Assembly: GCA_051275515.1 (NCBI GenBank)
Contig: JBNMOT010000087.1
Location: forward strand, 1 to 14,709
Source of the DNA: Oleispira sp051275515
Lineage (GTDB): Bacteria; Pseudomonadota; Gammaproteobacteria; Pseudomonadales; Oceanobacteraceae
Direction: 5' to 3'
Length of the DNA stretch: 14,709 nucleotides
The notes under the pieces were generated by a model that was not told where the DNA came from, made no database searches, and worked only from the letters and a program-made list of their open reading frames with translations. Made by a program: the position numbers and the translations under genes. Of the stretch, positions 1 to 6,541 are shown in pieces (the first letter of the stretch is position 1; each line of letters begins with the position of its first letter).

Positions 1-257
1 AGGCGCTAAGCAAACTTATTACTTTTAAGCAATTGAATTTGTTGCATGATTGGCCGATGAAAGGACCGTTTGACATTATTTTCTGTCGTAACGTTATTAT
101 TTACTTTGATAAAGAAACCCAGCAAGAATTATTTGCTCGGTATTATGAGTTGTTAGCGCCAGGAGGTCTGCTTATATTAGGTCATAGTGAAAATTTGGGA
201 CCGTACCAAGTATACTTTGAGAACGTTGGTCGTACTATTTTTAGAAAAGCAATTTAG
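1..257 (+). CDS. cheR: CheR chemoreceptor methyltransferase, C-terminal part (5' end outside window)
   Basis: SAM-dependent protein-glutamate O-methyltransferase that methylates receptor glutamates in the cytoplasm during chemotactic adaptation. Only about 84 C-terminal residues are present; the frame is open to the left edge (codons start at base 3), so the gene begins before the window. Visible family signatures are the FDIIFCRNVIIYF stretch, which is the end of the CheR methyltransferase core, then an APGGLLILGHSE segment and a final strand-rich piece ending in VGRTIFRKAI. The TTG at base 33 lies inside the conserved domain and is not a start. The stop is two bases before the cheD ATG, so it is in one operon with cheD, cheB and the receptor-like gene. 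The family call is very secure; which receptors it serves cannot be told from this fragment. Confidence 0.93.
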   Translation, partial: ALSKLITFKQLNLLHDWPMKGPFDIIFCRNVIIYFDKETQQELFARYYELLAPGGLLILGHSENLGPYQVYFENVGRTIFRKAI

Positions 258-259
258 TT

Positions 260-925
260 ATGGTATTAAATAGACAAAATAATATTCATGTTAAGCAATG
301 TTTAAAGCGCTGCTTGCCAGAGTTTTCACATGTAAATCATTATTGGGATAGTCAAAGGGAGCAGGTAATTGCTAAAATTTTACCCGGTGAATTTTATATG
401 ACGAAAGATTCCGTCACAATTGCTACAACATTGGGTTCATGTGTTTCAGCTTGCATATGGGATGACAATGCAGGAGTTGGCGGTATGAATCATTTTATGC
501 TGCCCCTTACCGAAAAAGAGGCTCATGAAGTTGATTGGGGCCAACGAGGTATGGCCTCCGATGCAACACGCTATGGTAATTTTGCTATGGAACACTTAAT
601 TAATATGATTTTAAAAAGTGGTGGTCAAAAAGTCAATCTACGCGCAAAGGTATTTGGTGGTGGGAAAGTTTTAAAACATATGTCAGATGTTGGAGATAGA
701 AACATTCTCTTTGTTCTAAAATATTTAGAAGATGAAAATATACCCGTAGAAAGTTCTGATCTAGGATCTTTTTACCCAAGAAAAATATTATTTGAACCTA
801 ACTCGGGACGGGCTTTTGTTAAAACAATTGCTAATTTGAACAATGATACGATTACTCAAAGAGAAAATGATTACCGAAGTCGTATATATGAATCACCACA
901 GGATGGTGATGTCGAGTTGTTTTAA
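260..925 (+). CDS. cheD: CheD receptor glutamine deamidase
   Basis: Chemoreceptor glutamine deamidase (221 residues), cytoplasmic, converting specific receptor Gln to Glu and in some bacteria binding the CheC phosphatase. The signature is clear: LGSCVSACIWD with candidate nucleophile Cys61, GGMNH with His78, and KVFGGG at about 130-135. The N-terminal HVNHYWD and AKILPGEFY segments are usual for proteobacterial CheD and support the ATG at 260, which sits 2 nt after the cheR stop. No clear Shine-Dalgarno is seen, so translation is probably coupled to cheR. Length is normal. Odd point: residues after about 195 form a polar extension ending in G-D-V-E-L-F, almost the same as the last residues of the receptor-like protein encoded two genes downstream. 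Identity is very secure; the role of the tail is unknown. Confidence 0.95.
   Translation: MVLNRQNNIHVKQCLKRCLPEFSHVNHYWDSQREQVIAKILPGEFYMTKDSVTIATTLGSCVSACIWDDNAGVGGMNHFMLPLTEKEAHEVDWGQRGMASDATRYGNFAMEHLINMILKSGGQKVNLRAKVFGGGKVLKHMSDVGDRNILFVLKYLEDENIPVESSDLGSFYPRKILFEPNSGRAFVKTIANLNNDTITQRENDYRSRIYESPQDGDVELF
905..925 (+). other. CheD C-terminal acidic-hydrophobic tail coding segment (GDVELF)
   Basis: The last six codons plus stop of cheD encode G-D-V-E-L-F. The coding bases differ at only two of eighteen positions from the last six codons of the receptor-like gene (3185-3205), and a GTCTT lies directly after or one base into both stop codons. Seen directly in the sequence; a docking function is inferred. 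Confidence 0.6.
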
Positions 926-944
926 GTCTTAGGATGTTTAGTAA

Positions 945-2021
945 ATGAAACCAATTAAAGTATTAATCATTGAAGATTTACCTTATATGCGTGCAGTCGT
1001 TAAAGAAGTTCTTAAAGATGAAATCGATATTGTTGTTGTCGGAGAGGCCGAAGACCCGATTGTTGCTCGTGAAAAAATTAAAAAATTAAATCCTGATGTG
1101 CTCACATTAGATGTTGAAATGCCCAGAATGGATGGTATAACGTTTTTAAAGAATTTAATGCGCTTAAGGCCAATGCCGGTAGTCATGTTATCAACGCTAA
1201 CAACGAAAGGTGCTGATGCCAGTCTTGATGCACTTGAACTAGGCGCTATCGACTTTATTGCTAAGCCAAGTTATGAAGAGCTCATTGCAAGAAAATCGAT
1301 TTTTAAAAAGAACCTTATTCGAAAAATTAAATTTGCGGCTTCTGTTGATAATAAAAATTATAAAATAATCAGTGCATCATCAAAAATAGACAGTGATGCT
1401 GTTCTTTCTTTTGATGGTTGCAAGCGTTCAAACCATGTTGTTGCAATTGGTGCATCAACAGGCGGTACAGAAGCAGTTAAAAAAATCATTACTAGCTTGC
1501 CATGTAATTGTCCTCCTATAGTTGTCGCTATTCATATTCCTGCAAATTTTAGTGCAAGATTTGCCGAGCGAATGAATAATTATTGTGCAGCTAATGTTCA
1601 AGAAGCGAGGCACGGGCAAAAAGTTAAAGTAGGAAATGTTTATATTGCTCCTGGCAACATGCACCTTAAGGTTGAAGCAAAAGGAGGAAAGCTTTATTGT
1701 ATTTTGGAAGATTCAGAAGTCGTAAATCGACATAAACCATCAGTTGACGTTTTATTTAACTCGTTAGAGCCTTTATCAAATAATGTTCAAGGGGTGTTAT
1801 TGACAGGTATGGGGCAAGATGGATCGAAAGGTTTACTAAATTTAAAAAATTCTGGAGCTATGACTATTATTCAAGACAAAGCGAGCAGTTTAATTTGGGG
1901 AATGCCTGGTAGTGCTCATGCACTAAATGCTCATGTTAAGGAATGTTCACTAGCAGATATATCGAAAGAAATTTTAGAATATGCCTCATTTGATAAAATT
2001 GGTATGAAAGGAGCAAAATGA
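945..2021 (+). CDS. cheB: CheB chemotaxis response regulator / protein-glutamate methylesterase and deamidase
   Basis: Two-domain adaptation enzyme of 358 residues that removes receptor methyl esters and deamidates glutamines when phosphorylated by CheA. The receiver domain (about 3-125) shows acidic Glu10/Asp11, phospho-acceptor Asp56 (LTLDVEMPRMDG), Thr84 and Lys107 (AKP). After a linker, the methylesterase domain (about 163-350) has Ser171 in GASTGG, His197 in AIHIPANF and Asp292 in GMGQDG as the catalytic triad, plus HKPSVDVLF and WGMPGSA. All key residues are present, so it should be active. An AGGA Shine-Dalgarno lies at about 931-934, 10 nt before the ATG and 19 nt after cheD. Its TGA overlaps the next start in an ATGA, indicating translational coupling. 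The low GC matches the rest of the operon. Confidence 0.97.
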   Translation: MKPIKVLIIEDLPYMRAVVKEVLKDEIDIVVVGEAEDPIVAREKIKKLNPDVLTLDVEMPRMDGITFLKNLMRLRPMPVVMLSTLTTKGADASLDALELGAIDFIAKPSYEELIARKSIFKKNLIRKIKFAASVDNKNYKIISASSKIDSDAVLSFDGCKRSNHVVAIGASTGGTEAVKKIITSLPCNCPPIVVAIHIPANFSARFAERMNNYCAANVQEARHGQKVKVGNVYIAPGNMHLKVEAKGGKLYCILEDSEVVNRHKPSVDVLFNSLEPLSNNVQGVLLTGMGQDGSKGLLNLKNSGAMTIIQDKASSLIWGMPGSAHALNAHVKECSLADISKEILEYASFDKIGMKGAK

Positions 2022-3205
2022 AAAATAACAAAACTTTAGTAATTATAACTGGGTTGGGTTTGGCGATATTACTGTTAATTGATATTTTATTTCTTAAAAT
2101 AAGTTATTTCTCAGCAGTGTTGTCTTTCCTGATTATTGTCGTATTTGTTTCCCTTTACATTAAAAGTAAGGCTGCAGAAAGTACTTGTGAGGAGCTGGAT
2201 TCTGATGCGAAAAAATATGACATTGAGCATGAAATACAAAAAACGCTATCAAAGATATCAGCATTACTCTCTCAGCAAACAGTTGTTGTAGAGTTTGAAG
2301 TTGATAGGGCGAGCACTCTTATTAAAGACGCTACAGAAGGTATCTCAGAAAGTTTTAAACACTTGAAAAGTTTAAGTGACGACCAGCAAGTTATGTTAGA
2401 TGCTGTTATTAAAAGTCACAGTGGTGGTGTTGATGATGAAGGCACATCACTCGAGTCTTTTGTTCATGATTCCAGTCAAACATTAGAAGATTTTGTACAA
2501 GTTATTATTACGACAAGCAAACAAAGTTTAATAGCCATGTCATTTACTGAGAAAATGGGGGATCAGCTTGATGGAATATTTGGTTTATTAGGGCAAGTTG
2601 AAAGATTGGCGAGCCAAACTAATTTATTAGCATTAAATGCAGCTATAGAAGCGGCCAGAGCAGGTGATGCTGGAAGAGGTTTTGGTGTTGTAGCAAATGA
2701 AGTTAGGGCGTTGTCAATTAATTCAACGGGGTTGAATAATGATATTCGAGAAGAAATTTCATCAGCGCAACATATTATTGAAAAATTAAAGGGGTCAGTT
2801 GAAACGATGGCCTCAGCTGATATGACTGCCACACTTAAAGCAAAGGAAAAAGTAAGTAACATGGTTTCACATGTTGGTGAATCTAATATAAAGACCAATG
2901 CTATTGTTGAAGAGCTTGCTGAAATATCTCCAAAAATCGCAGATACAGTAGCGATTGGTATACGATCCCTTCAGTTTGAAGATATAACGTGTCAATCCCT
3001 TGCTTCTCTGAAAGGCAATATGTTAACAATTTCATCATTAAATGAAGTGATTAATGGATTTGATCTAGAAAGTACGAACCCCAACCAACAATTACAATCA
3101 TTACAAAAACAGTGCCAAAACCTTATCGAACAATCCCAATATTCAGATGATAAAAGAAGTGTTTCCCAGTCATCGATGGATGAAGGTGAAGTCGAGTTAT
3201 TTTAG
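2018..3205 (+). CDS. Small two-TM methyl-accepting-type receptor protein with CheZ-like motif and VELF tail
   Basis: Membrane protein of 395 residues. Two hydrophobic helices (about 7-26 and 31-48) are separated by only a few residues, so there is no periplasmic sensor domain and I see no HAMP or PAS. A long helical cytoplasmic part follows, with the chemoreceptor hairpin tip at about 203-232 (LALNAAIEAARAGDAGRGF, then VVANEVRAL), the CheA/CheW-contacting region of methyl-accepting proteins. At 320-326 the sequence F-E-D-I-T-C-Q resembles the CheZ phosphatase motif F-Q-D-L-T-G-Q, with the same Asp-to-Gln spacing of four. Residues about 350-388 look like a polar linker, and the last six residues are G-E-V-E-L-F, matching the CheD tail. 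The canonical NWETF-type receptor pentapeptide is absent. The start overlaps the cheB stop by 4 nt and it is the last gene of the operon. The receptor-domain call is secure; phosphatase activity is inference. It may simply be a structural or intracellular-input receptor. Confidence 0.85.
   Translation: MKNNKTLVIITGLGLAILLLIDILFLKISYFSAVLSFLIIVVFVSLYIKSKAAESTCEELDSDAKKYDIEHEIQKTLSKISALLSQQTVVVEFEVDRASTLIKDATEGISESFKHLKSLSDDQQVMLDAVIKSHSGGVDDEGTSLESFVHDSSQTLEDFVQVIITTSKQSLIAMSFTEKMGDQLDGIFGLLGQVERLASQTNLLALNAAIEAARAGDAGRGFGVVANEVRALSINSTGLNNDIREEISSAQHIIEKLKGSVETMASADMTATLKAKEKVSNMVSHVGESNIKTNAIVEELAEISPKIADTVAIGIRSLQFEDITCQSLASLKGNMLTISSLNEVINGFDLESTNPNQQLQSLQKQCQNLIEQSQYSDDKRSVSQSSMDEGEVELF
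3185..3205 (+). other. Receptor-like protein C-terminal tail coding segment (GEVELF)
   Basis: The last six codons plus stop of the receptor-like gene encode G-E-V-E-L-F, preceded by acidic Asp388 and Glu389. It is nearly identical to the CheD end at 905-925 and similar in character (acidic, then hydrophobic, ending in Phe) to the CheY-binding C-terminus of CheZ. The match between the two genes is seen; the binding role is a hypothesis. Confidence 0.6.
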
Positions 3206-3670
3206 TCTTTCTGATGCTATTTATTAATATTAATACAAGCGTATTTAGATTTCTAAGTCCTAACGATTTTGGATCAGTAGATATAAAACTAGAAATGGTT
3301 ATTTATTTAGGTTGCTGAATTTAGCTGACCATGTCAGTCAGTATCAATTATATACTTCCGATAATAACAATTATCGGAAGTATTTGTGGTGTATTCATCA
3401 AGCAATACAACCCACATCAGTGCCTTTGGTTAATCGAATGCATCGAAGAAAGTCTGAGTCTATGAATTTGAATCCTTAGTTACTCCTCGGTAGAAACTAT
3501 CAGAATAAATGCCTATCAAATAAGGCTAGCTTAATAAAACTAAGCAGAAATAAAGGTTTACGCTAAGTTTATCTATAATTAATCAATATCAGGCACATAC
3601 GCGCTGTCTTTGCAGACTATCATCCTTTAAAATGCGCGGCATAATTTTTAAGATTTGGAGTAAGTGACGC
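3206..3670. other. Intergenic region between chemotaxis operon and rapA
   Basis: No credible gene is seen in these 465 AT-rich bases. They contain the perfect hairpin at 3352-3383, a short 5-bp palindromic element around 3325-3337 (CTGAC/GTCAG), and an imperfect inverted repeat pairing 3537-3545 with 3562-3570. Possible -10 boxes for rapA are TATAAT at 3574-3579 and TAAAAT at 3628-3633, but neither has a convincing -35 at 17 bp, so no promoter can be fixed. The GGAG at 3657-3660 is the rapA ribosome binding site. A 34-codon ORF at 3214-3318 lacks a Shine-Dalgarno and is not called. Confidence 0.6.
3352..3383 (+). terminator. Perfect 14-bp inverted repeat, possible terminator of the chemotaxis operon
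   Basis: Arms 3352-3365 and 3370-3383 pair without mismatch around an AACA loop. It lies about 150 nt after the last chemotaxis stop codon and before rapA. The stem is AT-rich (four G-C pairs) and only three T follow, so it is not a classic intrinsic terminator; it could instead protect the 3' end of the message or be a protein-binding palindrome. Confidence 0.4.
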
Positions 3671-6451
3671 ATGTTTGAAGTTGGTCAGCGTTGGATAAGT
3701 GATACGGAGTCCGATTTAGGCCTAGGGATGGTTCAAGAAGTAAACTTTCGCCAAGTGGCAATTTTATTCCCAGTCGCGGATGAAGTTAGGCGTTACTCAA
3801 AGGAACAGGCTCCCCTTACTCGAATTAAGTTCAATATTGAAGATACTGTGCTTTTAGAAGACGGCAGTAAATTAACCATTACTGAAATTCAGGTAATGAA
3901 TGGCATACTATTTTATGGCGACGCTGATCGCATATTGCCCGAAACTCAATTAAGCGGACACATCCAACTGAGCCAAGCGTCAGAACGCCTGTTGGCTGGC
4001 CAGGTTGATAATAGTAAGGCTTATGAACTTCGTCTGCGTGCATTGCAAATGAAGAGCAAGTTACAAGAGCGCAAACATTATGGCCTAGTAGGCAGTCGTA
4101 CTACCCTACTTCCACACCAGTTATTCATTGCAAATGAAGTCGCTAGCCGTGAAGTACCGCGTGTTCTTTTGGCGGATGAAGTGGGCTTAGGTAAAACAAT
4201 TGAAGCGGGCATGATTATGCACAGCCTGTTATTAAGCGAACGCATTGAGCGTGTTTTAGTGCTATTGCCAGAAGCTCTGACACACCAATGGTTGGTCGAG
4301 ATGGTGCGTCGTTTCAACCTGCGCTTTAGTGTACTAGACGAAGGCCGTTGCTTAGCCCTTGAAGATCAAGAAGATGGTGGTAACCCTTACTTACAGCAGC
4401 AGCTAGTATTGGCCCCTTTAAGCGCTGTTGCAAATGACCCTAAGCGTCGTGAGCAAATTTTATCGGCTGGCTGGGATATGGTTGTGGTTGATGAGGCTCA
4501 CCACCTAGGTTGGTCTCCTCAGTCTCACGATGAAAGCTATGGGTTGGTTGAGTCTTTAGCGCACGAATGCCCAGGTTTATTATTGCTTACCGCCACGCCA
4601 GAACAATTGGGCATGGAAGGCCACTTTGCTCGTTTACGTTTATTAGATCCTGAACGCTTCCACAATCTAGAAGAATTTGTTCTAGAGCAGTCTAAGTTTC
4701 AACCAGTTGCTAATGCCGCCCAGTCTTTGTTATCGGGTAGCGAACTGACTCAGAATGAGCGTGACGCTTTACAAAACTTACTCAATCAAGAAATACCTGC
4801 GCAACCAGATGCTGAGCAAGCACAAGCTTGGATCAAGCAACTGATCGATCAGCACGGTACTGGTCGAGTCATGTTCAGAAATACACGAAGCGCAATGGCA
4901 GGTTTCCCTAACCGAGAAGTGATTGCGCAGCCGTTCGTATTGCCTGAAGCGTATCAAGAACTGACTGGATTTGAGGGCTTATACCCTGAGCGCCAAATTG
5001 CTGATTGGGAAAGTGTTGATCCGCGCATTGACTGGATAAATCAGCTAATCAAGGCGAATAAGGGTGAAAAGTTCTTATTGATCACGCATCAGCAGAAAAC
5101 GGTATTACAAATCGAACGCGCTTTATGGGAAAAGTTCGGCACGCCTTGTGCTGTTTTCCATGAAGATATGGATATGATTGAGCGAGATCGTGCGGCGGCT
5201 TATTTTGCTGAACAAGAAGGCGGTGCCCAAATTCTTTTGTGCAGTGAAATTGGCAGTGAAGGTCGTAACTTTCAATTCGCCCGTCACTTGATTTTATTTG
5301 ATCTGCCGGATAACTGCGATTTAATCGAGCAGCGCATTGGTCGTCTTGACCGCATCGGTCAGAAGTTTGATATTCAGCTGCACATTCCTTATTTCGAAGG
5401 GCATTCTTCTGAGCGCTTGTTTGAATTATTGAACCAGGGTGTTGACGTGTTCAGCCACCCTAACCCGCTCGCGCAATCGTTATTGAATCATCACCATACT
5501 CAAATGATCGCCGCCATTGAGAGCCCTAACGTAACCGACTTGCATAAACTCGTGGATACTTTAATTCCTGAGCGTGAAGTTCAGCAGCAAGAATTAGAGC
5601 AAGGTCGTGACCGTTTATTAGAATTGCAGTCTTGCGATCCGGTTAAGTCAAAAGCGTTATTAGAGCGTATCCTTGCTGATGACAAGCTTGATCAAGCCAT
5701 ATTGCCAAGCTTCTTAGAGGAAGTGTGTGATGTATATGGCATCATTCAGCAAGACCATAGCCCTCATTGCTTTATCTTAATACCTGGTGATCACATGCTG
5801 ATCAGCTACTTCCCGCATCTGCCAGAAGATGGTCTAACGTATACCTGTCGCCGTGATATTGCAGTGGCTCGTGACGATGTTCAGTTTTTCACTTGGGAGC
5901 ATCCGTTAGTGGTGGGTGCTCTTGACCTGATCTTGTCTGAAGACCATGGTAATTCGAACGTGGCTTATGTTGAGAATCACCAGTTCTCGACCGGTGACTT
6001 CTATTTCCAAGCTCAATATACCTTAGAAAGCCAGGCGCCTAAGTCTTTACAGATTCAGCGTTATTTACCGGCCGAAGGCATGCACATTGCGGTAGACCCT
6101 GAAGGCAAGGTTGATTTCAATGAGCCAGACTACTTGGATTTCCCAGAAGATCTAAAGCGTTCTACTGCGACAGGTTTGGTGAAGCGTGTTGAGCCGGGTA
6201 TTAAAAAGTCATTGAAGATTGCGAAAGAAGCCGCGGAAGCGCAACTTCCTAAGCAATTAGCACTAGGTGCTAAGCGCATGACGACTGAATTAGATGCCGA
6301 AATTTCTCGCCTGCAAGAGTTGCAGAAAACGAACCGTAATATTCGTGATAGTGAAATCGAATTGCTAAAGCAAAAGAAATTATCGCTTCAGCAAGCGATA
6401 AGCCAAGCGAGCTATAGGATGGATAATATTCGAATAGTTTTCTGCGGGTAA
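3671..6451 (+). CDS. rapA: RapA (HepA), RNA polymerase-associated SNF2-family ATPase
   Basis: Swi2/Snf2-type ATPase that binds RNA polymerase and helps release and recycle it from stalled or post-termination complexes. The 926 residues are somewhat shorter than the 968 of E. coli. The N-terminal Tudor-like domain begins FEVGQRWISDTESDLGLG, as in enterobacterial RapA, which fixes the start at 3671. The first ATPase lobe has a DEVGLGKT Walker A (Lys175) and a DEAH box at 274-277. The second lobe has CSEIGSEGRNFQ at about 525-536 and QRIGRLDRIGQ at about 555-565, the SNF2 motifs V and VI with arginine finger. The remaining ~350 residues are the RapA C-terminal spacer and region, ending in a charged helical stretch. 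GGAG at 3657-3660 is the ribosome site. It is a single-gene unit with its own terminator. GC is clearly higher than in the chemotaxis genes before it. Confidence 0.97.
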   Translation: MFEVGQRWISDTESDLGLGMVQEVNFRQVAILFPVADEVRRYSKEQAPLTRIKFNIEDTVLLEDGSKLTITEIQVMNGILFYGDADRILPETQLSGHIQLSQASERLLAGQVDNSKAYELRLRALQMKSKLQERKHYGLVGSRTTLLPHQLFIANEVASREVPRVLLADEVGLGKTIEAGMIMHSLLLSERIERVLVLLPEALTHQWLVEMVRRFNLRFSVLDEGRCLALEDQEDGGNPYLQQQLVLAPLSAVANDPKRREQILSAGWDMVVVDEAHHLGWSPQSHDESYGLVESLAHECPGLLLLTATPEQLGMEGHFARLRLLDPERFHNLEEFVLEQSKFQPVANAAQSLLSGSELTQNERDALQNLLNQEIPAQPDAEQAQAWIKQLIDQHGTGRVMFRNTRSAMAGFPNREVIAQPFVLPEAYQELTGFEGLYPERQIADWESVDPRIDWINQLIKANKGEKFLLITHQQKTVLQIERALWEKFGTPCAVFHEDMDMIERDRAAAYFAEQEGGAQILLCSEIGSEGRNFQFARHLILFDLPDNCDLIEQRIGRLDRIGQKFDIQLHIPYFEGHSSERLFELLNQGVDVFSHPNPLAQSLLNHHHTQMIAAIESPNVTDLHKLVDTLIPEREVQQQELEQGRDRLLELQSCDPVKSKALLERILADDKLDQAILPSFLEEVCDVYGIIQQDHSPHCFILIPGDHMLISYFPHLPEDGLTYTCRRDIAVARDDVQFFTWEHPLVVGALDLILSEDHGNSNVAYVENHQFSTGDFYFQAQYTLESQAPKSLQIQRYLPAEGMHIAVDPEGKVDFNEPDYLDFPEDLKRSTATGLVKRVEPGIKKSLKIAKEAAEAQLPKQLALGAKRMTTELDAEISRLQELQKTNRNIRDSEIELLKQKKLSLQQAISQASYRMDNIRIVFCG

Positions 6452-6472
6452 ATCGATTGAACAGAAGAATGA

Positions 6473-6508
6473 GTTAAGTAGGCTTAAGAAAGCCTGCTTA
6501 ACTTTTTT
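6473..6508 (+). terminator. Intrinsic terminator of rapA
   Basis: A 13-bp stem (6473-6485 with 6490-6502, one G-U pair in RNA) closes an AAGA loop and is followed by six T at 6503-6508, 21 nt after the rapA stop. It lies between convergent rapA and gor. In the minus direction the hairpin also forms but is followed by only a mixed T-containing stretch, so it serves mainly rapA. Confidence 0.9.
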
Positions 6509-6541
6509 ACTCTGATCTTAATAAAAATCTAATAATCAACA

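Noticed and set aside
1800..1840. CheB active site GMGQDG with Gln where many have Asp or Asn
   Set aside because: The catalytic Asp292 is present; the preceding position varies in the family, so this is not a lost active site.
3214..3318. 34-codon plus-strand ORF after the receptor-like gene
   Set aside because: No Shine-Dalgarno, AT-rich composition like random intergenic DNA and no recognisable motif; probably chance.
3618..3633. TATCAT and TAAAAT as -10 boxes of a firm rapA promoter
   Set aside because: No acceptable -35 hexamer at 16-18 bp; in AT-rich DNA such hexamers are common, so only a tentative note was kept in the intergenic entry.
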